From assembly GCF_014837175.1 (NCBI RefSeq), contig NZ_JACYFR010000003.1, positions 620,001 through 684,000 on the forward strand: DNA of 64,000 nt, in the 5' to 3' direction. Source of the DNA: Cellulomonas sp. JH27-2. GTDB lineage: Bacteria > Actinomycetota > Actinomycetes > Actinomycetales > Cellulomonadaceae. A program made the translations under genes and the position numbers. The notes below the pieces were generated by a model that did no database searches, was not told the DNA's origin, and saw only the letters and a program-made list of their open reading frames with translations. Positions within the stretch are counted from its first letter, which is position 1. The number at the start of each line of letters is the position of its first letter. This document shows positions 31,340 to 40,090 of this stretch, piece after piece.

Positions 31340-31732
31340 GTGAACAACCTCGGAGACGTCATCCTCGCGATGATGTGGTTCTTCCTCTTCTTCATCTGGA
31401 TCTGGCTGCTCATCACGGTCTTCGCGGACATCTTCCGCAGCGACGACATGGGTGGCTGGGCCAAGGCGCTGTGGACGATCTTCGTGATCGTGCTGCCGTA
31501 CCTCGGGGTGCTCATCTACCTGATCGCGCGCGGGCGGAAGATGGGGGAGCACGCAGCCCGCGAGGCCCGGCGCCGCGACGAGCAGATGCGCTCCTACGTG
31601 CAGAGCGTCGCCGGCTCGTCGGGTGGGACCAGCACAGCAGCCGAGATCAAGGGGCTCGCCGAGCTGCGCGACAGCGGTGTGCTGAGCGAGGAGGAGTTCG
31701 CGCAGGCGAAGGCCAAGCTGCTGGCAGCCTGA
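31340..31732 (+). CDS. Membrane protein with PLDc_N-like region and SHOCT domain
   Basis: A 130-aa protein, GTG start with TGGAGGT 5 nt upstream. Two hydrophobic segments (about 6-31 and 41-64) with WTIFVIVLPYLGVLIYLIARG match the PLDc_N two-helix region. A charged linker leads to a C-terminal SHOCT motif (about 102-130, GLAELRDSGVLSEEEFAQAKAKLL). SHOCT modules are short helical hairpins thought to mediate oligomerisation. A perfect 15-bp terminator follows. A soluble SHOCT protein is encoded on the other side of it. Confidence 0.82.
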   Translation: MNNLGDVILAMMWFFLFFIWIWLLITVFADIFRSDDMGGWAKALWTIFVIVLPYLGVLIYLIARGRKMGEHAAREARRRDEQMRSYVQSVAGSSGGTSTAAEIKGLAELRDSGVLSEEEFAQAKAKLLAA

Positions 31733-31749
31733 GCGGTCGGACGGACGAA

Positions 31750-31782
31750 GCGGCCCCCTCGTCGCCACGACGAGGGGGCCGC
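31750..31782. terminator. Bidirectional terminator hairpin
   Basis: A perfect 15-bp stem (31750-31764 with 31768-31782) and a CCA loop between two convergent SHOCT genes. Confidence 0.82.
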
Positions 31783-31806
31783 TCGCTGCGTCTCGCAGCG
31801 GTGGCG

Positions 31807-32121
31807 TCAACCGGCCAGCAGCTTGGCCTTCTGCGCGTCGAACTCCGCCTGCGTCAAGATGCCCTGGTCGCGCAACGTCCCCAGCTTCTGCAGCTGCTCG
31901 ATCAGCGCGTCGGACGAGACCGCAGCGGGTGCGGGCGGGGGCGGGGCGTAGGTCGGCTGTGCGTACGTCGGCTGCTGTTGCTGCTGGTAGTAGTCGTGCT
32001 CGACCTGCTGCTGGCCCTCCGCGGCCCAGCGTCCGGCCTGGCGTCGGGAGACGCGGTTCGATACCGCTGTCGCGGTCCCGGCGACGACGGCCGTCCTGGC
32101 CATTCCTCCGATGAGTCCCAT
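31807..32121 (-). CDS. SHOCT domain protein
   Basis: A 104-aa protein. A small glycine/alanine-rich start (MGLIGGMARTAVVAGTATAV) is followed by a glutamine-tyrosine-proline linker (about 38-66, with YYQQQQQ and a PPPP run) and a C-terminal SHOCT hairpin (about 72-104, IEQLQKLGTLRDQGILTQAEFDAQKAKLL). The N-terminus is weakly hydrophobic and may associate with the membrane. It is 14 nt downstream of the DUF6325-like gene on the same strand and probably co-transcribed. Confidence 0.8.
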   Translation of the reverse strand: MGLIGGMARTAVVAGTATAVSNRVSRRQAGRWAAEGQQQVEHDYYQQQQQPTYAQPTYAPPPPAPAAVSSDALIEQLQKLGTLRDQGILTQAEFDAQKAKLLAG

Positions 32122-32135
32122 GGTCGTCCTTCCTC

Positions 32136-32573
32136 TCAGGCTTCCGCTGCTTCGAGCGCGTCCAGCGCGGCGATGACGTCCTCCGCCGGGATGCGTCCGC
32201 TGGCGACGACCTCGGCGCCGGCGTTCCGCATCGCGGTGACGAACGGGCCGGCCCAGGTGTTCTCGTAGACGAGCAGGGCGACGGCGTCACCCGGTTCGGT
32301 GAGCGCCGCGGCCTGCTCGATGTCGTCGTCGTCGAGAAGCCCGGACCGCACGCCCTCGAAGTAGGTGAGGTCGAGCTCGCCGTCGCCGTCGAGGTCGGCC
32401 AGCTCGAGCACCGAGGCCCCGCCGCCGTCGGTCACGACGACCACGAGGTCCAGGATCTTGATGATCCCGCGGTCGACGAGGTCGATCAGGGCGCGCAGGC
32501 CGTTCCCGTCGAGCTTCGCTCCCGGCAGCTCGACTGCGAGATAGTCGATGGGTCCTACGTCTTGCTGAGGCAT
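32136..32573 (-). CDS. DUF6325-like acidic protein
   Basis: A 145-aa acidic soluble protein. The core GPIDYLAVELPGAKLDGNGLRALIDLVDRGIIKILDLVVV, then EPGDAVALLVYENTWAGPF and a terminal helix, match the uncharacterised DUF6325 family (ferredoxin-like fold expected). A second copy (36588) lies 4 kb away on the other strand. It is divergent from the P-type ATPase, with 136 bp between them. Function unknown; relatives often neighbour SHOCT and DUF1269 genes. Confidence 0.75.
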   Translation of the reverse strand: MPQQDVGPIDYLAVELPGAKLDGNGLRALIDLVDRGIIKILDLVVVVTDGGGASVLELADLDGDGELDLTYFEGVRSGLLDDDDIEQAAALTEPGDAVALLVYENTWAGPFVTAMRNAGAEVVASGRIPAEDVIAALDALEAAEA

Positions 32574-32709
32574 CGGTCCTCCTCCAGGGTTGGTCCGCGA
32601 TGAGGTCTGGCCAGGACACGGTCACATCCGGGCGGGTGGTCGCGCCCCACCCCGGCAGGGGTGAGGTGCGACCACCCTCCGGGCGGCGACGATCGGCGAG
32701 GAAGCCCTG

Positions 32710-35484
32710 ATGCCTACCTCGCGGGAGTGCCGGATGGCCGACGACGACAGCCACACCCAGGTCGCGACGCGTGCGCGCGGGTTCGACCCGGTCGCGGCGA
32801 GCGCCGCCGACGTCGCCGCCGACCTGGACGTGGATCTCGCCCAGGGCCTCACGTCGGCGGAGGCTCAGGCACGCCTCGCGACGCACGGCGCCAACGAGCT
32901 CGCGGGCGGCAAGGCGGAGCCGGGCTGGCACGCCTGGTTGCGCCAGTACCAGGACTTCATGCAGCTGGTGCTGCTGGGCGCCGCGCTGGTCAACCAGCTC
33001 GTCACGGGTGACACGGGAACGACGGTCGTGCTGGCGGGCCTGACCGTGTTCAACGCGGTGATCGGCCTGCGGCAGGAGGCGAAGGCCGAGGAGAGCGTCA
33101 AGGCGCTCTCGCAGATGATGCGCACCGTCGCGCGGGTGCGCAGGGACGGTCAGGCCGTCGAGATCGACGCGTCGCAGCTGGTGCCCGGCGACGTCGTGCT
33201 CGTCGAGGCAGGGAACCGGGTCCCCGCGGACGCCCGCATCACGCTCGCGGCGACGCTCGAGATCGAGGAGGCGGCCCTGACGGGCGAGAGCCTGCCGGTC
33301 GCGAAGACGTCCGAGCCCGTCACCGGCACGGACGTGCCGCTCGGGGACCGCATCTGCATGGCGTACATGAACACCTCCGTGACGCGCGGCCGCGGCGAGA
33401 TGGTCGTCACGGCGACCGGCATGGGCACCGAGATCGGGCACATCGCCGACATGCTCGCCCACACCGAGGCCAGCAAGACGCCCCTGCAGCGGCAGCTCGA
33501 CTCCCTGTCCAAGATCATCGCGAGCATCGCGGCGGTCGCGCTCGTGGTCGTCGTGCTGCTGGGCCTCGCGCAGGGGCAGTCGTTCGACACCCTGTTCGTC
33601 ACGGGCGTCGCGCTCGCGGTCGCGGCCATCCCGACGGGCCTGCCGGCCGTCGTCACCGCGCTGCTGTCGATGGGCACCCGCGAGATCGCGCGGCGGCACG
33701 CCATCGTCAAGCGCCTGCCGGCGGTGGAGACGCTCGGCTCGACGTCCGCGATCTGCTCGGACAAGACCGGCACGCTGACCCTCAACAAGATGACCGCGCG
33801 CGAGCTCGTGATCCCCGGCCAGCACCGGTTCACGGTCTCGGGCGAGGGGTACAGCACGGTCGGGGCGATCAGCCACGTCGGCGGCCTGAACGTCGACCTG
33901 GACCCCTACCTGCTGCCGATGGTGCTGTGCGCGGACGCGGTCCTGGACGGCGAGAGCCTGATCGGCGACCCGACGGAGGGCGCGCTCATCGTCCTCGGCG
34001 CCAAGGGCGGCCTCGACATCGCGCAGACGCGGGCCGCGCTGCCGCGCGTGGCGGAGGTCCCGTTCGACTCGGAGTACAAGTTCATGGCCACGTTCCACGA
34101 GATGACGGCCGACGACGGCCGCCCCGTGGTCCGCTGCTACGTCAAGGGCGCACCCGACGTCCTCGTCGCGCGGGCGACGACGCTGCGCAACCCCGACGGC
34201 ACGCTGACGCCGATCACCGACGACAACCGCCGGCTGGCGCTCGACGCGAACGACGCGATCGCCAACGCGGGCGAGCGGGTCATGGTCGTCGCGCAGCGTG
34301 ACCTCGAGCCCGGGACGGTGCACGCCGACGCCGACCTGATCGGCGTGGTGCAGGACCTCACGCTGCTGGCGATGGTGGGCATCGTCGACCCGCCGCGCCC
34401 CGAGGCCCGGGACGCCATCGCCCAGTGCCGCGAGGCCGGCATCCGCGTGCGGATGATCACGGGTGACCACGCCACGACGGCGGCCGCGATCGCCACCGAG
34501 CTCGGCATCGAGGGACGCGCGGTCACGGGTGCCCAGTTCGCGGCGATGGACGACGAGGAGCTGACGCGGGAGATCGACGACATCGGGGTGATCGCGCGCG
34601 TCGCACCCGAGGACAAGGTCCGCCTGGTCCGCATCCTCAAGGAGAAGTCGAACATCGTCGCCATGACGGGCGACGGCGTGAACGACGCGCCGGCGCTCAA
34701 GACCGCCGACATCGGTGTCGCGATGGGCATCACCGGGACGGAGGTCTCCAAGGAGGCGGCCGTCATGATCCTCACCGACGACAACTTCGCGACCATCGTC
34801 GGCGCCGTCTCCTACGGCCGCACGCTCTACGACAACCTGCTCAAGTACCTGCGCTTCCAGATGTCCACGCTCGTGGCGTACATCGCGATCTTCATCGGCG
34901 CGGGCATCTTCGGGATCGCAGCGGGTGCACCGCTCAACCCGCTGCAGATCCTGTGGGTCAACATGGTCATCGACATCCCGCTGGCGGTCGCGCTGGGCTT
35001 CGACCAACCGGCGAAGGGCCTGATGGCCCGGCCGCCGCGGCCGGTGTCCGACCCCGTGCTGTCGCGCAGCAACTGGGTGCGCCTGTGCGTGCAGGGGTTC
35101 GTGATGACGGTGGGCTCGCTGGTCGCCTACCAGATCGGCGACCACCAGGGCGAGGCGATCCTGGCATCGACCATGCTGCTCACGACTCTGTCCGTCTTCC
35201 ACCTGGCGGGCGCGCTGCTGTCGCGCGACCAGCGCGGGTCGATCTTCGACCGCGACGCGATCCCGGGCCGGCTCCAGCTGCGGCGCTACGGCATCGCACT
35301 GCTCGCGATCGTCGCGATCACCGCGCTCGACTTCCTCGAGCGGATCTTCGGGACCACCGGGATGACGTTCACGCAGTGGAGCATCTGCGTGGGCATCGCC
35401 GCCTCGCTGGTGGTCGTCGAGGAGCTGATCAAGCTGTTCGTCCGCAGGTCGGACCGCGTTCCGTCCGACGCAGTACCCGCATGA
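32710..35484 (+). CDS. P-type cation-transporting ATPase, P2-like with altered ion site
   Basis: A 924-aa membrane pump. It has a cation-ATPase N-domain (about 30-95), actuator loop LTGES, phosphorylation site CSDKTGTLT (D351), KGAPD in the nucleotide domain, TGDxxxTA-type MITGDHATTA, the hinge TGDGVNDAPALK and six C-terminal helices. It resembles SERCA/PMR1 pumps. However, the helix-4 motif PEGLP reads PTGLP (T309), the helix-5 glutamate appears absent, and the helix-6 NLVTD reads NMVID. Only some calcium ligands therefore remain and the ion is uncertain. ATG at 32710 has GAGGAAG upstream; ATG 32734 is an alternative. Confidence 0.88.
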   Translation: MPTSRECRMADDDSHTQVATRARGFDPVAASAADVAADLDVDLAQGLTSAEAQARLATHGANELAGGKAEPGWHAWLRQYQDFMQLVLLGAALVNQLVTGDTGTTVVLAGLTVFNAVIGLRQEAKAEESVKALSQMMRTVARVRRDGQAVEIDASQLVPGDVVLVEAGNRVPADARITLAATLEIEEAALTGESLPVAKTSEPVTGTDVPLGDRICMAYMNTSVTRGRGEMVVTATGMGTEIGHIADMLAHTEASKTPLQRQLDSLSKIIASIAAVALVVVVLLGLAQGQSFDTLFVTGVALAVAAIPTGLPAVVTALLSMGTREIARRHAIVKRLPAVETLGSTSAICSDKTGTLTLNKMTARELVIPGQHRFTVSGEGYSTVGAISHVGGLNVDLDPYLLPMVLCADAVLDGESLIGDPTEGALIVLGAKGGLDIAQTRAALPRVAEVPFDSEYKFMATFHEMTADDGRPVVRCYVKGAPDVLVARATTLRNPDGTLTPITDDNRRLALDANDAIANAGERVMVVAQRDLEPGTVHADADLIGVVQDLTLLAMVGIVDPPRPEARDAIAQCREAGIRVRMITGDHATTAAAIATELGIEGRAVTGAQFAAMDDEELTREIDDIGVIARVAPEDKVRLVRILKEKSNIVAMTGDGVNDAPALKTADIGVAMGITGTEVSKEAAVMILTDDNFATIVGAVSYGRTLYDNLLKYLRFQMSTLVAYIAIFIGAGIFGIAAGAPLNPLQILWVNMVIDIPLAVALGFDQPAKGLMARPPRPVSDPVLSRSNWVRLCVQGFVMTVGSLVAYQIGDHQGEAILASTMLLTTLSVFHLAGALLSRDQRGSIFDRDAIPGRLQLRRYGIALLAIVAITALDFLERIFGTTGMTFTQWSICVGIAASLVVVEELIKLFVRRSDRVPSDAVPA

Positions 35485-35542
35485 CCCGGAAAGCACGGCA
35501 CCACGCGCGCCGCCCGCGGCGTCCCACGAGAAGGAGAAGGGC

Positions 35543-36031
35543 ATGACGACGTTCACCGTCTGGAAGTTCGACGACCCCGAGGGCGCGGTCCACGCCGAGT
35601 CCGTGCTGAAGGACGCGGTCCGCGACGGCCTGGTGACCATCGTCGACCACGCCGTGATCACGTGGCCGGCGGACGCGGAGAGCCCGACGCTGCACCACAA
35701 GCACGACGGGAACAAGCGCGGTGCGGGGTGGGGTGCGCTGTGGGGCGTCCTCGGTGGTGCCCTGTTCGCGGTCCCGGTCGTCGGTGCGGTGCTCGGCGCC
35801 GGCCTCGGCGCGCTCGCGAAGTCGACGGAGGGCACGGGGATCACCAAGGGCGACCTGGAGCGGATCCGCACCGAGGTCACCCCCGGGACGTCCGCGCTCT
35901 TCATGGTGACGGAGAACGCGGACCTGGACCGCCTGGGGGAGAGGTTCCGGGCCCGCGACGCGAGGCTCATCACCACCAACCTGACGCCGGCCGAGCGCGA
36001 GACGTTGCTGGAGACGTTCGGCGGTGCGTGA
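35543..36031 (+). CDS. DUF1269-type membrane-associated protein
   Basis: A 162-aa protein. An N-terminal alpha/beta part (FTVWKFDDPEGAVHAESVLKDAV) is followed by a glycine-rich hydrophobic hairpin (about 64-95, GALWGVLGGALFAVPVVGAVLGAGLGAL) and a C-terminal domain ending in LTPAERETLLETF. This matches the DUF1269 layout, a family of unknown role that often appears in acid- and stress-related clusters. It starts 58 nt after the ATPase, with AAGGAGAAGG as ribosome binding site, and overlaps the next gene by 8 nt. Confidence 0.8.
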   Translation: MTTFTVWKFDDPEGAVHAESVLKDAVRDGLVTIVDHAVITWPADAESPTLHHKHDGNKRGAGWGALWGVLGGALFAVPVVGAVLGAGLGALAKSTEGTGITKGDLERIRTEVTPGTSALFMVTENADLDRLGERFRARDARLITTNLTPAERETLLETFGGA

Positions 36032-36572
36032 GGGGGCACCGACAGATGGCGCACCGACCGACGGCGCACCGCGCGGACCTGGTGGGCAACCCCGCCGCGA
36101 CCCCCTCGGCCTCGTCCGAGGGGGCGAAGGCGCGATCACGGGCACCGTGGTCTGCGCCGCGGCGATTGCCGTCGGGACGAGCCACAGCGAGACCGTCGGC
36201 GAGCTCAGCGTCGTCATCCTCGGCACGGTCGCCGTGTACTGGGTGGCGCACCTGCACGCCGTCACGATCGGGAGCGCGCTCGCGCACGGGCACCACGCGA
36301 TGGTCGCCCTGCGGCACGCGTTCCGCGAGACGCTCCCGATCGCCGGCGCGTCGGTCGTGCCGCTCGCGGTGCTGCTCGTGTCGACCGTCTTCGGGGCGGA
36401 GCTGCGTACGGCCGCCTGGATCGCCCTGGGCGCCACGATCGCCCTGCTGACGATCTACAGCTATGTGGCCGGGGCCCGCGGCGGGCTGCGCGGGGGTGCG
36501 CGCGTGATGTGTGCGGTCGCCGGTGCGTGCGTCGGGCTGCTCGTGGTCCTGCTCAAGGTGGGGCTGCACTGA
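36024..36572 (+). CDS. Membrane protein of unknown function
   Basis: A 182-aa protein from GTG at 36024. The first 30 residues are low-complexity (repeated GAPTDGAP). Four to five hydrophobic segments follow (about 38-52, 58-80, 101-122, 127-145, 155-180). It contains several histidines in HLHAVTIGSALAHGHHAMVALRHAF. No family recognised. The 8-nt overlap with the DUF1269 gene and 15-nt gap to the next gene support one operon with the P-type ATPase. The start is uncertain because the N-terminus is low-complexity. Confidence 0.65.
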   Translation: MREGAPTDGAPTDGAPRGPGGQPRRDPLGLVRGGEGAITGTVVCAAAIAVGTSHSETVGELSVVILGTVAVYWVAHLHAVTIGSALAHGHHAMVALRHAFRETLPIAGASVVPLAVLLVSTVFGAELRTAAWIALGATIALLTIYSYVAGARGGLRGGARVMCAVAGACVGLLVVLLKVGLH

Positions 36573-36587
36573 AGGTAGGAGGGGGCG

Positions 36588-37163
36588 ATGGCGGACGACG
36601 GTGACGGCGGCGCGGCGCCGGACCTCGACCTGCTCGAGTACGTCGTGGTCAGCGCGCCCCACGTCGGCGCGCTCGGCCCGGTCGCGGACGCGCTGGTGGG
36701 GCTCGTCGACGCCGGCTCGATCCGGCTCCTGGACGCCGTCGCGCTGGAGCGAGAGGCGACGTCGACGCGCGTCGTCCCGAGCGATCCCGCCGACCATGCA
36801 CCGCTCGCGGTGCTCACGGCGGCACTCGACGGCCGGGTGCTGCTGAGCGCGCACGACGTCGCTCTCGCGTCGGTGTCGTTGGAGGCCGACGAGACGGCGC
36901 TGCTGCTGCTGGTCGAGGACAGGTGGGCCGGCAGGCTCTCCGACGCCGCGCGCAAGGGCGGCGCTCGCCTCGTCGCCGGTCAGCGGATCGCCCGGGACCG
37001 GGTCTCCGACGCGGTCGACGGGCATTCGACCGATCTCATCGTCCGCGGGACCCCGCAGATCGACCAGGTCGCGCAGGTGCGCGAGCTCGCCCACCTCGTC
37101 GACCGCGGGCTGCTGCCGCTCGAGCGGTACGACGTTCAGCGGCGCAGGGTGCTCGGCGGCTGA
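36588..37163 (+). CDS. DUF6325-like protein with SHOCT-like tail
   Basis: A 191-aa protein. Residues about 12-145 are a diverged version of the DUF6325-like protein at 32136 (LEYVVVSAPHVGALGPVADALVGLVDAGSIRLLDAVAL; DETALLLLVEDRWAGRL). A C-terminal SHOCT-like hairpin follows (about 155-191, VAQVRELAHLVDRGLLPLERYDVQRRRVL). It thus joins in one chain two modules encoded separately at 31807 and 32136. The ribosome binding site is TAGGAGGGGG. Its last 28 nt overlap the convergent regulator gene. Confidence 0.72.
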   Translation: MADDGDGGAAPDLDLLEYVVVSAPHVGALGPVADALVGLVDAGSIRLLDAVALEREATSTRVVPSDPADHAPLAVLTAALDGRVLLSAHDVALASVSLEADETALLLLVEDRWAGRLSDAARKGGARLVAGQRIARDRVSDAVDGHSTDLIVRGTPQIDQVAQVRELAHLVDRGLLPLERYDVQRRRVLGG

Positions 37164-39814
37164 GCGGCGCGGTGCAGGCTGGTCATCGACCGCGCGACGG
37201 CGGCCGCCTCGGCACGTGACGAGCACCCCAGCTTGCGGTAGACGACCTTGAGGTGGAACTTCAGGGTGTTGATCGAGATGAAGAGCTCGTCCGCTATCTC
37301 GCGCAGGGGCAGCCGGCTCGGCAGGATCCGGAGGACCTCGAGCTCGCGCTCGGTCAGCTCCTCGACCATCTGCGCCGGCGCCCCGACGGACTCGGTGGTC
37401 GGCACCGCCCGGCGCAGCCGGTCGAGCCACACCGGGGGCACCGTCCAGGCGAGGCGTTCGACCGCGTCGACCACGTCGCGGCCCTCGTCCGCCACGGTCT
37501 GCACCAGACCGTGGCGCACCGCGGCCTCCACCGCACGCTCGAGGTGTTCGTCGGCGGGCTGGAGTTCGTCGCGCGCGCGGAAGTGCAGGAGGCCCGCGAC
37601 GACCTCGTGCCGTGGGCAGCGCGGTTCCGCGGACTTGAGGGCGTCGACGGCCGACCCGACGTCGTGCGTGGCGAGGTGGATGCGGGCCTGGACAGCCCCC
37701 GTCCAGAACGGGTCGTCCACCTGGCTCGACCAGCCGCGCGCGCCGTCGACGTCCCCGACCGCCAGGCTGAGCGTGACACCGGCCCGCCCGAGCCACGAGC
37801 GTGCGCCCTGTCCCGGCATCTCGGTGTCGACGAGCTCGGCAGCGTGCCCGAACTCGGCCTCGGCCGCGCCCTGGCGTCCCGCGCCCAGGTGCGCGTACGT
37901 GAGCTCGATCATCGCCAGCAGCTCGCAGTGCGGTGCCGGTTCGACCCGGCTCGCGGCGAGGTCGACGAGGAGCGGGAGTGCGACCGCGGTGTCGCCGAGC
38001 TCGCGGTGCGCCAGGGCAGCGGCGGTCAGGGCCTCGGTCCGGGAGATCGTCATGTTCGAGTGCTCGGAGGCCTGGCGCGCCGCCGCGACGAGTCGCAGCG
38101 CATCGACCGGGCGACCGGCCAGCGCCTCGGCCATGGCGACGCTGCCGGTCAGCGCGCTGCTGCGTTCCGGCACCAGGCCGAGCGCGCGGACCACCTGGTG
38201 GGCCTCCGTGCCGTCGTCGTCCCAGCGCTCGGAGAGTGCGATGTCGCGCGCGACCATGTTCCACGAGAACTGACCGAGCGGGTCGAGCCACCACGCGTCG
38301 CCCAGCGTGCGCAGGCAGGTGTGGGCGAGAGTCGCGCCGTCCGCCCAGTCGCCCTGCAGCGTCGCGGCGATCGACCCGAGCAGGTCCAGGCGGGCCGCCC
38401 AGACCGGGTCGACGTCGGTGCTTCCCGCGGTGACCCGCTGCAGCCCGTGGACGAGCTCGACGAACCGGCGGCGGTCGACGAGCAGGTGGCACCAGGCGAA
38501 CTCGACCATCGCCTCGATGCCGTCGGAGGCGACGGACGCCGGCAAGGAGCGGATGACCTGCAGGATCGTGCTCGCGTGCCCGCCGTCGTACAGCGCCGCC
38601 ACCTGCGTGGCCAGCAGGTGCAGGGCCTCGCGCGGGCGGTCCGCCCGCAGGAGGTGCTCGAGGGCCGTGGGCGTCTGCTGGTGCGCCTCGTACCAGCCGG
38701 CGGCCCAGCCGTGCAGCTGGGTCAGGCGCTCGGGCGCCCGCTCCTCGAGCACCGCGAGCAGCACCTCGCGCACGAGCGCGTGCATCTCGAAGCCGGCGTG
38801 CTCGGTCCGGGACACGAACAGCCCACGGTCCTCGGCGAGAGCCAGCAGCCCCGCGGCGTCGTCCCGCTCCGCCAGGACCTGGGCGAGCCCCGCGTCGATG
38901 TGCTCGACCACGGACGTCGCGAGGAGCACGTCGACGACGTCGTCGCGCTCGTGGTCGAGCACCTCGTGCCAGACGTACCCCTCGAGGTAGTTCTGCTCGT
39001 GGTCGCGGCTCGGGACGTATCGGCGGCCCTGTGCCTGTGCCGACCGGGCTGCGATCGCGGCCAGCTGGATGCTCGCGGCCCACCCACCGGCACGTGCCGC
39101 CACCTCGGCGACGTCCTCGGGTGGCAGGTCGGGCGCGATCCTGGCCAGCATCGCGGTGGCCTCGTCGAACGAGAACCGCAGCTCAGGGAAGTGGACCTCG
39201 CCCAGCTGCCCGCGCGCTCGCAGCCGGTGCAGCGGGAGCCGCGGCGAGCGCCGGCTCGCGATCACGACGTGGAGCCACGGCGGCAGGTGCTGGACGAAGA
39301 GGGCCACGGACGCCGCGACGGCCTCGACGTCGTCGACCAGGTGGAGGTCGTCGACGATGAGCACGCGTGGGTCGTCCTGCCGTGACTCCAGGTCGTCGAG
39401 CAGCGCCCCGACGGCATCGAGGAGCTCGCCGGGCCGCTGGAGCTGGGTCGCGGCAGCCGTCGAGCACCCCGGGGCGATCGACTCGAGCGCTGCCAGGACC
39501 CCGCGCCAGAGCTGGGCGGGGTCCCGGTCGTGCTCGTCGAGCGACAACCAGGCGATCGGCGCGCTGGACTCCGCCACCCAGCTGCGCAGCAGCGAGGTCT
39601 TTCCGGAGCCGGCGTGCGCGACGACGAGAGTGAGCGGTGCCGCGACGGACGCGTCCATGAGCGCGTGCAGCCGGGGCCGCGGCAGGAGGTAGGCGGGGTT
39701 GAGGGCGGGACGCAGCTTCGCCTGGGAGATCGCGGCACGCGCGGAGCGCGACTGGGCGTCCAGGAGGACGAGCCCGTCGAGGGGACGGGGGGTGCGGAGG
39801 TCATCGACGGGCAC
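37136..39814 (-). CDS. LuxR family regulator, large MalT-like ATPase (LAL/STAND)
   Basis: An 892-aa signal-transducing regulator. A variable start is followed by a STAND ATPase with P-loop AHAGSGKTS (about 65-73) and Walker B RVLIVDDLHLV. A long helical TPR-like sensor (about 370-800) leads to a C-terminal LuxR helix-turn-helix (about 825-880, LTERELEVLRILPSRLPLREIADELFISINTLKFHLKVVYRKLGCSSR). Such proteins activate targets when a ligand frees the ATPase. It is convergent with the stress-cluster operon and overlaps its last gene by 28 nt. Neighbouring genes are its most likely targets. Confidence 0.9.
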   Translation of the reverse strand: MPVDDLRTPRPLDGLVLLDAQSRSARAAISQAKLRPALNPAYLLPRPRLHALMDASVAAPLTLVVAHAGSGKTSLLRSWVAESSAPIAWLSLDEHDRDPAQLWRGVLAALESIAPGCSTAAATQLQRPGELLDAVGALLDDLESRQDDPRVLIVDDLHLVDDVEAVAASVALFVQHLPPWLHVVIASRRSPRLPLHRLRARGQLGEVHFPELRFSFDEATAMLARIAPDLPPEDVAEVAARAGGWAASIQLAAIAARSAQAQGRRYVPSRDHEQNYLEGYVWHEVLDHERDDVVDVLLATSVVEHIDAGLAQVLAERDDAAGLLALAEDRGLFVSRTEHAGFEMHALVREVLLAVLEERAPERLTQLHGWAAGWYEAHQQTPTALEHLLRADRPREALHLLATQVAALYDGGHASTILQVIRSLPASVASDGIEAMVEFAWCHLLVDRRRFVELVHGLQRVTAGSTDVDPVWAARLDLLGSIAATLQGDWADGATLAHTCLRTLGDAWWLDPLGQFSWNMVARDIALSERWDDDGTEAHQVVRALGLVPERSSALTGSVAMAEALAGRPVDALRLVAAARQASEHSNMTISRTEALTAAALAHRELGDTAVALPLLVDLAASRVEPAPHCELLAMIELTYAHLGAGRQGAAEAEFGHAAELVDTEMPGQGARSWLGRAGVTLSLAVGDVDGARGWSSQVDDPFWTGAVQARIHLATHDVGSAVDALKSAEPRCPRHEVVAGLLHFRARDELQPADEHLERAVEAAVRHGLVQTVADEGRDVVDAVERLAWTVPPVWLDRLRRAVPTTESVGAPAQMVEELTERELEVLRILPSRLPLREIADELFISINTLKFHLKVVYRKLGCSSRAEAAAVARSMTSLHRAAQPPSTLRR

Positions 39815-40090
39815 GAGGGATCCCCTGCATCGACGGACGAACCGGACGACTCACCTTGGCACGGCGGTGAGCCCGTGACCAGGGCCCTGCGCGGCTGTGA
39901 TCTGCGCCTCGAAGGTCGAGAGCGGGACGGGTGGACGGCGGCGGCATCGCGCGAGCGGGTGAAAAACTGCGTGCTCGCTGCCCGGTATGACCGGTGGCCC
40001 GACCGATTGCGCCCGCCTCGGGCGAAGTGCGCGGATCGGCCACCGTGGGTGGGGCTGGGCGGTGGCGGTGCGCTCCGCTTCACTGTGCGC

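Noticed and set aside
32287-36069. A 1260-codon open frame on the minus strand
   Set aside because: It is opposite the P-type ATPase and its neighbours, with arginine-histidine-aspartate-rich low-complexity sequence typical of GC-rich shadow frames. The plus-strand genes have clear domains.
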